The position numbers and the translations under genes are program-made. Positions 32,816-41,067 of a stretch of 42,340 nt of DNA are shown here, one piece after another. Below the pieces are notes generated by a model that saw only the letters and a program-made list of their open reading frames with translations, searched no databases and was not told where the DNA came from. The stretch's first letter is position 1; each line of letters starts with the position of its first letter. Source of the stretch: Terriglobia bacterium (GTDB lineage: Bacteria > Acidobacteriota > Terriglobia > UBA7540); the NCBI GenBank assembly GCA_020072655.1, contig JAIQGH010000014.1, forward strand, positions 1-42,340. The letters are read 5' to 3'.

Positions 32816-34603
32816 GTGCACGTCCTGTTAACCGATGACAGTTACTATTCCTCGCTCGGGATCGTGCGCAGCCTGGGGAAAAAGGGGATTCGCGTCTCCG
32901 TATTGGCCGACACTCCGGTAGCGCTGGCCTCCCGTTCGCGCTACTGCTCGGGGAGATACTCCGTCCCTCATCCCGGCGAGGAATCTTATGTGCCGGCCGT
33001 CGTCAGCATTCTCCGCCGGGTCCACTTCGACTTGGTTATCTCGGTGGGGTACGCGGCCACACTGGCGCTAGCTGAGCACAAAGCAGAGCTCAATTCAATC
33101 ACCAAACTGGAGGTGGCCGATTACGAGAAGATCCGAGGGGCCGCCGACAAGTGTTACGCGAATGAGCTGGCGACAGCCGTGGGCGTGCCGGCGCCCAAAA
33201 TGGCCTGCCCGGCGAGCTTTGATGAGGTCGTCCAAATCTCGGCTGATTTCGAATACCCTGTCGTCATAAAGCCGGCCAACGAAGGGCCTAAGGAGGCCGT
33301 TCACTATGCGCGGACGCGGCAGGAACTGCTCAGTTTGTACCGGGCCTCGAGCGAGCCAAACAACGGGCGCGGCAGCTACCGGTTGATGGTCCAAGAGTTC
33401 GTCCCCGGTTACGGGTGCGGATTCTTCGCTTTGTACCAGCATGGGGTGTGCAAGCGAGTTTTTATGCACAGGCGAGTCAGGGAGGCCCCTCCGCTCGGCG
33501 GCGTGAGTTGTTGCGCGGCCAGCACTTACGACCCCAAGCTCAGAGAGTACGGAACTCGTCTCCTCGATCGGCTGCAGTGGCACGGCGTGGCGATGGTGGA
33601 ATTCCGTTATGACGCGCGCGATCACGACTACAAGCTGATAGAAATCAATCCCAAGTTCTGGGGTTCTCTGGACCTCGCACTGGCCGCCGGCGTGGACTTC
33701 CCGTTTTACCTATGCCAAATGGCCCAAGGGCAGACGCTTGAGTACTCGGAAGAGTTCGACCGAAGCCTGCGGTATCACTGGCCGCTGCTGGAGATGAAGC
33801 ACCTAAGGAGACGACCCGCGTCAATCGGGGCCGTCTTGGCCGATTGCCTTAACCCAAAAGTCAAATCGAACATTTCCTGGCGTGACATTAGGCCGAACCT
33901 CCTCGAGCCCTCCTCCCGAGTGTTAGCCCAAGTGGGTCGGTGGATTGAAACGAAACGGCGACAGCTCAAGCGGCTCCCTGGTGCGTTAACAGGGAAGGTT
34001 GGCCTTGAAGTGGCTCTTCTCGGCGTGGACGGAACCGGCAAGAGCAGCCTGGCGAACGCTCTCCGTCGCTTGCCCGCCCCGGTCAAGGTGATCTACATGG
34101 GTCCACACGATTACCAGACATGGATCATGCGGTTTGTAATCAAACACGCGCTTCCTTTGCCTTTCCGGCAGCTCGCCTTTCGTTACGAGCTTTTGGCCCG
34201 ACGAACGCGCGGATGGCTGCTCGCGCGGAAAGGATGGATCGTCATCTACGACCGTCATCCCGCGGAACAGCTCGACCCCGGGAAGAAATCTCTGTGGAAT
34301 GTGATTAAGAACGTGCTTGATCGTCTCTACGCCTGGCCGGTAGATCTGACTTTCTGGCTAACGGGCGACTATCCGACACTGTATCTCCGAAAAAGGGAGT
34401 ACCCCGTAGCGGATCTCCAGCTCATCGATCGGCGTTTCCAGCGTGTGCTTGAACGATACGCAATTCCTTTTGAAAAGATCGATGTGACGAAAAACGATCT
34501 CAACTCGGTCACGGCGGTCATTCGGAATCACATCCTGCCTCGGTATCGCCAGCATTTTTCCATCGACAGTGTGTCAGGCACTTTGAGAGGGATCCTCGAA
34601 TAG
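32816..34603 (+). CDS. Fusion of ATP-grasp ligase and thymidylate-kinase-like P-loop domain
   Basis: 595 aa. Residues 1-330 are an ATP-grasp enzyme: N-terminal pre-ATP-grasp Rossmann-like domain (VLLTDDSYYSSLGIVRSL), substrate-binding middle (YPVVIKPANEGPKEAVHY, Lys152-Pro), and the metal-binding end (VAMVEFRYD, then LIEINPKFWGSLDLA, Glu276/Asn278). ATP-grasp enzymes join a carboxylate to an amine or thiol. Residues 397-580 are a P-loop kinase fold with Walker A GVDGTGKSS (403-411) and the DRHP segment resembling the DR-x motif of thymidylate kinases. One polypeptide with both suggests consecutive steps on one intermediate, perhaps aminoacylation of a uronic acid and a phosphorylation; substrate unknown. 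GTG 32816 has GGGAGG five bases upstream. Confidence 0.8.
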   Translation: MHVLLTDDSYYSSLGIVRSLGKKGIRVSVLADTPVALASRSRYCSGRYSVPHPGEESYVPAVVSILRRVHFDLVISVGYAATLALAEHKAELNSITKLEVADYEKIRGAADKCYANELATAVGVPAPKMACPASFDEVVQISADFEYPVVIKPANEGPKEAVHYARTRQELLSLYRASSEPNNGRGSYRLMVQEFVPGYGCGFFALYQHGVCKRVFMHRRVREAPPLGGVSCCAASTYDPKLREYGTRLLDRLQWHGVAMVEFRYDARDHDYKLIEINPKFWGSLDLALAAGVDFPFYLCQMAQGQTLEYSEEFDRSLRYHWPLLEMKHLRRRPASIGAVLADCLNPKVKSNISWRDIRPNLLEPSSRVLAQVGRWIETKRRQLKRLPGALTGKVGLEVALLGVDGTGKSSLANALRRLPAPVKVIYMGPHDYQTWIMRFVIKHALPLPFRQLAFRYELLARRTRGWLLARKGWIVIYDRHPAEQLDPGKKSLWNVIKNVLDRLYAWPVDLTFWLTGDYPTLYLRKREYPVADLQLIDRRFQRVLERYAIPFEKIDVTKNDLNSVTAVIRNHILPRYRQHFSIDSVSGTLRGILE

Positions 34604-34718
34604 GCCCGCCGGCGACATCTGGATCGAGGTCACTTGAGACTTATGGGGGCGTCATTCGGCAGCCGGCAGTACGGGAATGTATCAAGTGGAAGCTTTCATC
34701 ACACAAGGAGATAGCAAA

Positions 34719-35507
34719 TTGACACCCGACGGCACGGTCATTGTTCTGGGCATGGGCGAGGTTGGTTTTCCGCTTTTCAAGATCCTGAGCACGAAGTTCG
34801 ATTGCATTGGGATCGACATCAAACCCGAAGCGATCACCAAACCTTGCTCGGTGATGCACATCTGTTATCCGTTTCAGATTCCGGACTTCATCGGGACGAC
34901 GGTGGGTTACATCCTCAAGTACCGACCCGCCTTGACCATCATAAACAGCACGGTCGCCCCGGGGACGACCCGGAAGGTGCAGGAGGCTGCGGGTGACTGG
35001 GCGCTGGCTTACAGCCCGGTACGGGGAAAGCACGCCCGGATGGAAGCCGACATGCTTCGCTACAAGAAATTCGTCGGCGCTTCTCGCCCGGATGTCCTGC
35101 AACAGGCCCTCGAGCACTTCAATCAAGCCGGCTTCAAGACCGCCGCGTTCCGAAGCCCCGAGGTGGCTGAAGTCAGCAAGCTCCTCGAAACGACCTATCT
35201 GGGAATCTTGATCGCCTGGGCCCAGGAAGTGGAGCGATTCGCAGCGCGATACCAAGGCACCTTCGAGGATGTCAAGGCCTTCACCGAGGAAATTGACTTT
35301 CTACCCTCGCATATCTTCCCGGGGTACATCGGCGGCCACTGCGTCATGCCGAACATTGCTATCCTTCGATCTCAGTTCGAATCCAGTTTCCTCGACACAA
35401 TCGTGGAATCGAATGAAGCCAAGAAGCAACAGCTCTCGACGACCGCCGCAATGGAACAAAGACGACCAGTGTCTGATATTTCAGAGACAGAAAAGCGTCT
35501 TGGGTAG
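34719..35507 (+). CDS. Short UDP-glucose/GDP-mannose dehydrogenase-like protein
   Basis: 262 aa from TTG 34719, which has AAGGAG eight bases upstream; ATG 34677 is the alternative (276 aa). NAD-binding GMGEVG (11-16), then NSTVAPGTTRKVQEA (conserved S-T-V-x-P-G-T-T), Lys154 (EVSKLLETTYLG, where family members have E-N-x-x-R) and a GGHC loop with Cys208. Family enzymes oxidise a UDP-sugar C6 alcohol to the acid in two steps and are about 400-440 aa; this one ends soon after the Cys loop and lacks the whole C-terminal UDP-binding domain. The conserved Asn after the Lys is Thr. The Cys and Lys are kept, so it may act on a different, non-nucleotide substrate. Confidence 0.72.
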   Translation: MTPDGTVIVLGMGEVGFPLFKILSTKFDCIGIDIKPEAITKPCSVMHICYPFQIPDFIGTTVGYILKYRPALTIINSTVAPGTTRKVQEAAGDWALAYSPVRGKHARMEADMLRYKKFVGASRPDVLQQALEHFNQAGFKTAAFRSPEVAEVSKLLETTYLGILIAWAQEVERFAARYQGTFEDVKAFTEEIDFLPSHIFPGYIGGHCVMPNIAILRSQFESSFLDTIVESNEAKKQQLSTTAAMEQRRPVSDISETEKRLG

Positions 35508-35541
35508 ATATCGTGGCTTCTTCATCGAACCCCCCGGCTCA

Positions 35542-35697
35542 ATGCTTGATGCTTCCCTATTTAGGGTCCTCTACTCGCAAGGACGGGCCACCGTCTTTGA
35601 TGTTTGTCGGCTCCTGGATGCCTGGTACGGAGGCCCGGTAGGGCGGTTCCTGAGGAATCACGACTTTCCATTGCTCCAGGAAAGGATAAGCATATGA
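35542..35697 (+). CDS. Possible small ORF (51 aa) overlapping the next start codon, uncertain
   Basis: Lies in the 186-bp gap before the WlbA-like gene and ends in a TGA that overlaps that gene's ATG (ATGA). The product begins MLDASLFRVLYSQGRATVFD and contains LLDAWYGGPVGRFL. No ribosome site precedes ATG 35542 and I recognise no family. The same frame is open back into the dehydrogenase gene, so a lost C-terminal extension through a frameshift is another possibility. Confidence 0.22.
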   Translation: MLDASLFRVLYSQGRATVFDVCRLLDAWYGGPVGRFLRNHDFPLLQERISI

Positions 35698-36728
35698 CTA
35701 AGGTCGGATTGATTGGCTTGGGGTATTGGGGCCCCAATCTGGCTCGGGTACTCAACCAGACCTCCCGGTGCGAGTTTGCAGCTTGTGCCGACCTTGATGC
35801 CGCGCGGCTCGAGAAGATCGCGCGGCAGTATCCGAATCTGAAGGCGTTCCGAAGGGCCGAAGACCTTTTGGACTCGGATGTCGATGCAGTGGCGATCGCC
35901 ACCCCGATCGCTACGCATTACGAACTGGCCCGCAAAGCGCTGCATCACGGCAAGCACGTGTTTGTCGAGAAGCCTCTCACCGACAGCGCTGCCCGTGCCC
36001 GGGAACTGGTTGAACTGGCCAAGGTGGTCGACCGGAAGCTGATGACCGGCCACACCTTCGTTTACAGCCCGCCGGTGGTCAAAGTGAAGGAATTGATTGA
36101 CTCGGGCATGCTGGGCGACTTGCAGTACCTGAGTTTCTCCAGGGTCAACCTCGGGTTGTACCGCAAAGACGTCGACGTGGTTTGGGACCTTGCCGTCCAC
36201 GACGTTTCCATCCTGCTGTACTGGCTGAAGGAGTTGCCGGCGCGCGCCTCCTCGTTTGGCCGTTCCTGCGTCCAGAGAGCCAAGCGCGATGTCGCTTATC
36301 TCTGGTTCCAGTTCGCAAGCGGTCCTATTGCCTCGTGCGAGGTGAGCTGGCTATCGCCTCAAAAGATGCGCCGCACGTGCGTCGTGGGCTCAAAACGCAT
36401 GGTCGTTTATGACGACACCAATCCCGACGAGAGGGTGAGGGTCTACGACCGCGGTGTGCTGCTGCATCGGCCGGAAACTTTCGGCGAGTTCCAGCTCACT
36501 TATCGCACGGGCGATATGGTTGCGCCCAATCTCGCCAACACCGAGCCCCTGCTGATCGAGATTGAGCACTTCCTGCAATGCATTGAAACCGGTGAAACGC
36601 CGCGCACGGACGGCCGGTTCGGCGCGGATGTCGTCACAGCCATCGAGATGGCCGCGCAGGGCAGATGGCAGCCGGAAGAGCAGTTCGCGCTGCCCGGCGA
36701 AGTCCTGGCGGCGAGAGGAGGAGAATGA
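35694..36728 (+). CDS. wlbA: Gfo/Idh/MocA-family oxidoreductase (WlbA/WbpB-like UDP-sugar 3-dehydrogenase)
   Basis: 344 aa. N-terminal Rossmann GLIGLGYWGPNLAR, VDAVAIATPIATHYELARKAL, then the signature EKP (HVFVEKPLTDSAARARELVELA) and WDLAVHDVSILLYWL with the catalytic-region His. The immediate neighbours (acetyltransferase, then aminotransferase, all overlapping) make the WlbA/WbpB role likely: NAD-dependent oxidation of UDP-GlcNAc-uronic acid at C3. Overlaps the next gene by 4 bp (ATGA). Symbol by context; close relatives act on other sugars. Confidence 0.8.
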   Translation: MTKVGLIGLGYWGPNLARVLNQTSRCEFAACADLDAARLEKIARQYPNLKAFRRAEDLLDSDVDAVAIATPIATHYELARKALHHGKHVFVEKPLTDSAARARELVELAKVVDRKLMTGHTFVYSPPVVKVKELIDSGMLGDLQYLSFSRVNLGLYRKDVDVVWDLAVHDVSILLYWLKELPARASSFGRSCVQRAKRDVAYLWFQFASGPIASCEVSWLSPQKMRRTCVVGSKRMVVYDDTNPDERVRVYDRGVLLHRPETFGEFQLTYRTGDMVAPNLANTEPLLIEIEHFLQCIETGETPRTDGRFGADVVTAIEMAAQGRWQPEEQFALPGEVLAARGGE

Positions 36729-37375
36729 TGGCAGCGACAGTGACGGAAACCATGGTTGAGAGTGACTTCTTCGCACACCCCAAGGCGCTGGTGGAATCAA
36801 CCGACATCGGTCCCCATACCCGCGTGTGGGCCTTCGCCCACATCATGGAGGGAGCGCGCGTGGGCGCCCACTGCAACATCGGGGACCACGCCTTCGTCGA
36901 GAGCGGCGCCGTCCTGGGCAACAACGTCACGGTGAAGAACGGTGTGGCAATCTGGGACAGAGTCACGATTGAGGACAACGTTTTTCTGGGGCCTAACTGC
37001 GTGCTGACCAATGACTTGAACCCGCGGGCCTACCTCAAGAAGTCCGGAGACGCGCTCGTCTCAACTCTGATTCGCGCCAACGCGACGATTGGAGCTAACG
37101 TCACCGTCGTATGCGGTATCACAATAGGACGTTATGCCTTCATCGGCGCTGGGGCGGTCGTGATCCGGTCGGTGCCGGATTTCGCCCTGGTCGTCGGCAA
37201 CCCCTCGCGACAAATCGGCTGGATGTGCGCCTGCGCGCAAAAACTGCCGATGTCCCCCTGGGCGCAGCACGGCTCCTCGACGACCTGCCCGCATTGCCGC
37301 CGGTCGTTCACCCTCGCGCCCGGAGGGTTATCAATGGACGGCGAATCCCTCGCCGAGCAAGGAGAGAATCAATGA
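36725..37375 (+). CDS. wlbB: Left-handed beta-helix N-acetyltransferase (WlbB/WbpD-like)
   Basis: 216 aa. Hexapeptide repeats fill residues about 20-165 (VESTDIGPHTRVWAFAHI, AHCNIGDHAFVESGAVLGNN, NVTVVCGITIGRYAFIGAGAVV). The WlbB/WbpD-specific sequence GPNCVLTNDLNPRA is present, as is the C-terminal Cys extension (WMCACAQK ... TTCPHCRRSF), a likely zinc ribbon. It acetylates the 3-amino group of the UDP-3-amino-GlcNAc-uronate made by the aminotransferase, using acetyl-CoA. AGGAGG lies three bases before ATG 36725 and six before ATG 36728, so either Met may be used. Overlaps the neighbours on both sides by 4 bp. Confidence 0.85.
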   Translation: MMAATVTETMVESDFFAHPKALVESTDIGPHTRVWAFAHIMEGARVGAHCNIGDHAFVESGAVLGNNVTVKNGVAIWDRVTIEDNVFLGPNCVLTNDLNPRAYLKKSGDALVSTLIRANATIGANVTVVCGITIGRYAFIGAGAVVIRSVPDFALVVGNPSRQIGWMCACAQKLPMSPWAQHGSSTTCPHCRRSFTLAPGGLSMDGESLAEQGENQ

Positions 37376-38547
37376 GCGTCACCACTTTGGTTGAAACCAG
37401 AGTCCCCTTCCTGGATTTGAAGGCGCAATACGTCTCGATCAGGGAAGAGGCGGACGATGCCGTGCTCGCGGTGCTCGAATCGGGGCACTTCGTGGGCGGA
37501 CACTGGGTCGAGAAGTTCGAACACGAATTCGCTCAGTACGTGGGGGCCAAGTACGCCCTCGGGGTCGGATCGGGAACCGCCGCTCTCGAGCTGGCGCTCC
37601 AAGCCGCGGGCATCCGCGCGGGCGACGAAGTGATTGTGCCTGCCAACAGCTTCTTCGCGACCGCCGAGGCGGTCTCCAACGTGGGCGCCAAACCGGTCTT
37701 CGCCGATGTCAATCCGATGACCTACCATCTGGAGCCCTCCACGGTTGAACCTCACATCACCGCCAAAACGCGCGCCATCATCCCCGTGCACCTCTACGGA
37801 CGCGCCGCGGACCTTACCGGAATCGAACGGCTCGCCGAAGCTCACAACCTGCTGCTCATTGAGGACGCCTGCCAGGCCCACGGGGTCGGGCGCCGTGGCG
37901 TCAGAATCGGCGGGGCAGGCCGGCTGACTTGCTTCAGCTTTTACCCTGGCAAAAACCTCGGCGCGTATGGCGACGGCGGGGCCATAACCTGTAATGATCA
38001 ACAATACGCGCAGAAGATTCGAATCCTGCGCGACCACGGCAGCCCGGCGAAATACCAGCACGAGGTGATTGGCACGAATTCCCGTCTCGATGCCGTCCAG
38101 GCGGCGGTTCTTTCCGTGAAGCTGCGTTACCTTGACAACTGGAATAGCCTGCGAGTCCGTCACGCCGAAGTCCTGGCTCACGCCCTGGGCGGCCCGGGGC
38201 TCCATCCGCCTTCCCTGCCCCCCGAAGGAGAGCACAACTTCCACTTGTTCGTCGTGAGGGCACGTAAGAGGGATTCCCTTCGGAATTTCCTCAAAGAGCA
38301 AGGGATCGAAACCGGCATCCACTACCCCGTGCCGCTTCACTTGACGCCCGCCTATGAGAAGTTGGGCTACCCCGGACGCGGAAGCATGCCGGTCACCGAG
38401 GCCTTGGCCGACGAAATTCTGTCCCTGCCCATGTGTCCGGAGCTTACGAAGGAGCAACTCGACTACCTCGTTTCCGCTGTGCGTGAGTTCACCGGGAGCA
38501 ATGGATCCCATGGGAGCCATTCGCAATACGCCGCATCAGCATCTTGA
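37372..38547 (+). CDS. wlbC: DegT/DnrJ/EryC1 PLP-dependent sugar aminotransferase (WlbC/WbpE-like)
   Basis: 391 aa. Family signatures: VPFLDLKAQYVSIREE start, GVGSGTAALELALQAAGI, VIVPANSFFATAEAV, IEDACQAHG, PLP lysine in FSFYPGKNLGAYGDGGA, and HLFVVRARKRD near the end. In the Wlb pathway it puts an amino group on C3 of the 3-keto sugar, with glutamate as usual donor. ATG 37372 has AAGGAG seven bases upstream and overlaps the acetyltransferase stop (ATGA). The C-terminal GSNGSHGSHSQ tail is low complexity. Confidence 0.85.
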   Translation: MSVTTLVETRVPFLDLKAQYVSIREEADDAVLAVLESGHFVGGHWVEKFEHEFAQYVGAKYALGVGSGTAALELALQAAGIRAGDEVIVPANSFFATAEAVSNVGAKPVFADVNPMTYHLEPSTVEPHITAKTRAIIPVHLYGRAADLTGIERLAEAHNLLLIEDACQAHGVGRRGVRIGGAGRLTCFSFYPGKNLGAYGDGGAITCNDQQYAQKIRILRDHGSPAKYQHEVIGTNSRLDAVQAAVLSVKLRYLDNWNSLRVRHAEVLAHALGGPGLHPPSLPPEGEHNFHLFVVRARKRDSLRNFLKEQGIETGIHYPVPLHLTPAYEKLGYPGRGSMPVTEALADEILSLPMCPELTKEQLDYLVSAVREFTGSNGSHGSHSQYAASAS

Positions 38548-38625
38548 ACTTCACAGGTAATCCTTTCCAAAAACCTGGGGCATGGTGACATCCAAGACAC
38601 GCGATCCGAAGGTCAGGAGACCGCT

Positions 38626-39693
38626 ATGAAGAAAGAACCGCCCGCCGAACGGCCGCTCGTCTCAGTGGTTCTGGCCACCTACAACGAGGCCCGTTCGATT
38701 GAGCGCTGCATCGCTTCCCTGCTCGAACAGGAGACCCCCAACTTCGACTTAGAGATCCTGGCCGTGGACGGGGAATCCCGTGACGGCACCCGCGAAATTC
38801 TGGAGAAAGTCGCCGCCGCCGATCGGCGAGTGAGAGTCTTGACCAACCACAAGCGGAGAGCGCCGTTCGCCTTCAACCTGGGTCTTAGAGACGCGCGCGG
38901 AGAGTACGTTTGCATCTTCGGAGCCCACACGGTTTACGCGAAAGATTACATCTCCGTGTGCCTGAGAGAGCTCATCGCCCACAACGCGGTGGGGTGCGGA
39001 GGGCGCGTAGTCACCCAGCCCTCGGCCCCAACTCCGCAGGCTCGGCTTGTAACCTGGGCCTTGAGCCACCCCTTTGGGTCCTCCCGAAAGTCCTTTCGCA
39101 CCCAGCAAGAGGGATTCGCTGACACCGTCAATTACCCGATTATGCTCCGCGAGGCCTTGCTTGAGGTGGGAGGCTACGACGAGGAGTTGTTGCGCAACCA
39201 GGACAACGACACCAACCAGAAGCTGCGCGCGAAGGGTTACACGCTCTATTGCACATGGAAGACTCGGTGCTTCTATCATCCCAAGGGCACGGTCAGGGAT
39301 CTGCTGGCTTATGCCGCGGGAAACGGATTCTGGAACGTTATCTCTCTGAAGAAGAATCGCGCCTCAATGGCCGCGCACCATTTCATTCCTTTCCTGTTCC
39401 TGCTGGGCTTGTTGTCCACCCTTCTCCTGGGTGTGGCTGGAGTCTTCCTGCCTTCTCCTTACCGGGCTGTCGTTACCCTTCCGTTCGCGGCCCTTCTGGG
39501 GCTCCATCTATGCGTCGGATCGGCCGCGGCTCTGCAGGTAGCTATACGCGAAAGGTCTTTAGAACCGCTGTGGCTCCCGTTCATTTTTCTAGGCTTTCAT
39601 GTTGCTTACGGCTATGGCACGTTGTCGGGCTTCGCAAGGAACGCCAAACCGCCCACCCCAGCTCCTGACCGGTTGCTCGTTGTAAGAGGCTGA
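38626..39693 (+). CDS. Family 2 glycosyltransferase, membrane-anchored (ExoA-like)
   Basis: 355 aa. GT-A catalytic domain: VSVVLATYNEARSIERCIASLL, EILAVDGESRDGTREIL (nucleotide-binding Asp), GEYVCIFGAHTVYAKDYI (the ExoA-type D-A-H motif appears as G-A-H, so the DxD-like site is modified), VGGYDEELLRNQDNDTN with the ED-like base. Three or four C-terminal helices (about 245-345) anchor it to the inner membrane. It adds one sugar to the lipid-linked repeat unit; donor unknown. ATG 38626 has AGGAGA five bases upstream. Confidence 0.87.
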   Translation: MKKEPPAERPLVSVVLATYNEARSIERCIASLLEQETPNFDLEILAVDGESRDGTREILEKVAAADRRVRVLTNHKRRAPFAFNLGLRDARGEYVCIFGAHTVYAKDYISVCLRELIAHNAVGCGGRVVTQPSAPTPQARLVTWALSHPFGSSRKSFRTQQEGFADTVNYPIMLREALLEVGGYDEELLRNQDNDTNQKLRAKGYTLYCTWKTRCFYHPKGTVRDLLAYAAGNGFWNVISLKKNRASMAAHHFIPFLFLLGLLSTLLLGVAGVFLPSPYRAVVTLPFAALLGLHLCVGSAAALQVAIRERSLEPLWLPFIFLGFHVAYGYGTLSGFARNAKPPTPAPDRLLVVRG

Positions 39694-39824
39694 TTCGTCC
39701 AGATGTTCCGGCCCACGGCCAAAGCCGATGGCGCATGATGGTGCACTCGCAAATGCGCAAGCAAAGATCATTCTGCCTGGAATCGCCACTCTGTGGTCCC
39801 GGCAAAAAATGAGGATGGCTCGAT

Positions 39825-40994
39825 ATGGGTACAGTTGCGACAAGATTTCTTCCATTCCATCTCCCGCTGATTGAAGAGGAAGACGTTCAGGCCGTTCGCG
39901 AAGTGCTTCGAAGCGGTTGGCTCACGACCGGCCCCAAAGTCAGACAGTTCGAACGGGAATTCGCCGGTTATGTCGGCGCGAGTCATGCCGTCGCCGTCAG
40001 CTCGTGTACTGCTGCGCTCCACTTGGCTCTCGATGCGATCGGCCTCGAAAAAGGCGACGAGGTCCTGATCCCCACGCTGACCTTCGCGGCCACTGGCGAG
40101 GCCGTCATTTATTTCGGGGCAAAGCCCGTGCTTGTGGACTCGACGCCGGACACCTTCAATATGGATCCGGACGAGGTCGAGCGGTCGATTACGCCTCGCA
40201 CGAAGGCGATCATTCCGGTCCACTTTGCGGGCCAACCGTGTGAGATGGTGCGGCTCTTGCAGATCGCCAGAGACAATGGCCTCAAGGTCATCGAGGATGC
40301 CGCGCACGCACTGCCGGCACGCTATCGGGGGAGGAAGGTCGGGACACTTGGTGACATTACCTGCTTCTCCTTCTATGCCACCAAGACCATTACTACCGGA
40401 GAAGGAGGAATGGCTGCGACGGAAAATGAGGAATATGCGAATCGCATGCGCATGATGAGCCTGCACGGAATCAGCAAGGATGCCTGGAAACGGTATAGCG
40501 CGGAAGGCTCGTGGCGGTACGAGATCCTCGCGCCCGGCTATAAATATAATTTGACCGACCTCCAGGCCAGCCTAGGACTCACCCAGCTTGCCAAGTGCGA
40601 TTCGATGTGGGCTCGCCGCGCAATGCTCGCCGACCGGTACACGGAGGCCCTCTCATCGCTCGATGCCTTTCAGGTTCCTCAGGTGGCCCCGGACGTTCAG
40701 CACGCCTGGCACCTGTACGTCATCCTCGTGAATCCTCGCGCGCTTCGCATTCACCGGGATCAGGTCATCGAAGAGCTCAAGCAGCGAGGCATCGGGACCT
40801 CGGTGCACTTCATCCCTTTGCATACTCATCCTTACTATCGGAAGCGATGGAGATACCACAAGGGAGACTTCCCGGTAGTCGACAATTATTTCGATCGATG
40901 CCTATCGCTGCCTCTCTACCCCGCCATGAGTAACGAAGATTTGGAGAGCGTCATCGAGGCGCTCACTGACATCGCTTCCAAATTCCGGAGCTAA
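39825..40994 (+). CDS. DegT/DnrJ/EryC1 PLP-dependent sugar aminotransferase (second, distinct)
   Basis: 389 aa. FLPFHLPLIEEEDVQAVREVL start, SGWLTTGPKVRQFE, AVSSCTAALHLALDAIGL, IPTLTFAATGEAV, IEDAAHALPA and the PLP lysine in FSFYATKTITTGEGGM. The TFAAT and ATK-x-x-T-T-G-E-G-G forms place it with 4-amino-sugar aminotransferases of the ArnB/PseC/WecE type rather than WlbC, though regiochemistry is inferred. It probably makes a second amino sugar for the repeat unit or its initiating sugar. GAGG lies ten bases before ATG 39825. It follows a 131-bp gap with no gene. Confidence 0.87.
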   Translation: MGTVATRFLPFHLPLIEEEDVQAVREVLRSGWLTTGPKVRQFEREFAGYVGASHAVAVSSCTAALHLALDAIGLEKGDEVLIPTLTFAATGEAVIYFGAKPVLVDSTPDTFNMDPDEVERSITPRTKAIIPVHFAGQPCEMVRLLQIARDNGLKVIEDAAHALPARYRGRKVGTLGDITCFSFYATKTITTGEGGMAATENEEYANRMRMMSLHGISKDAWKRYSAEGSWRYEILAPGYKYNLTDLQASLGLTQLAKCDSMWARRAMLADRYTEALSSLDAFQVPQVAPDVQHAWHLYVILVNPRALRIHRDQVIEELKQRGIGTSVHFIPLHTHPYYRKRWRYHKGDFPVVDNYFDRCLSLPLYPAMSNEDLESVIEALTDIASKFRS

Positions 40995-41067
40995 GACAGA
41001 TAAAGGGGAGTCGTCCTCCGGTCGTTCACTGCGGAACGACTTCACCAAAATGAGATGAGGTGAAAAG

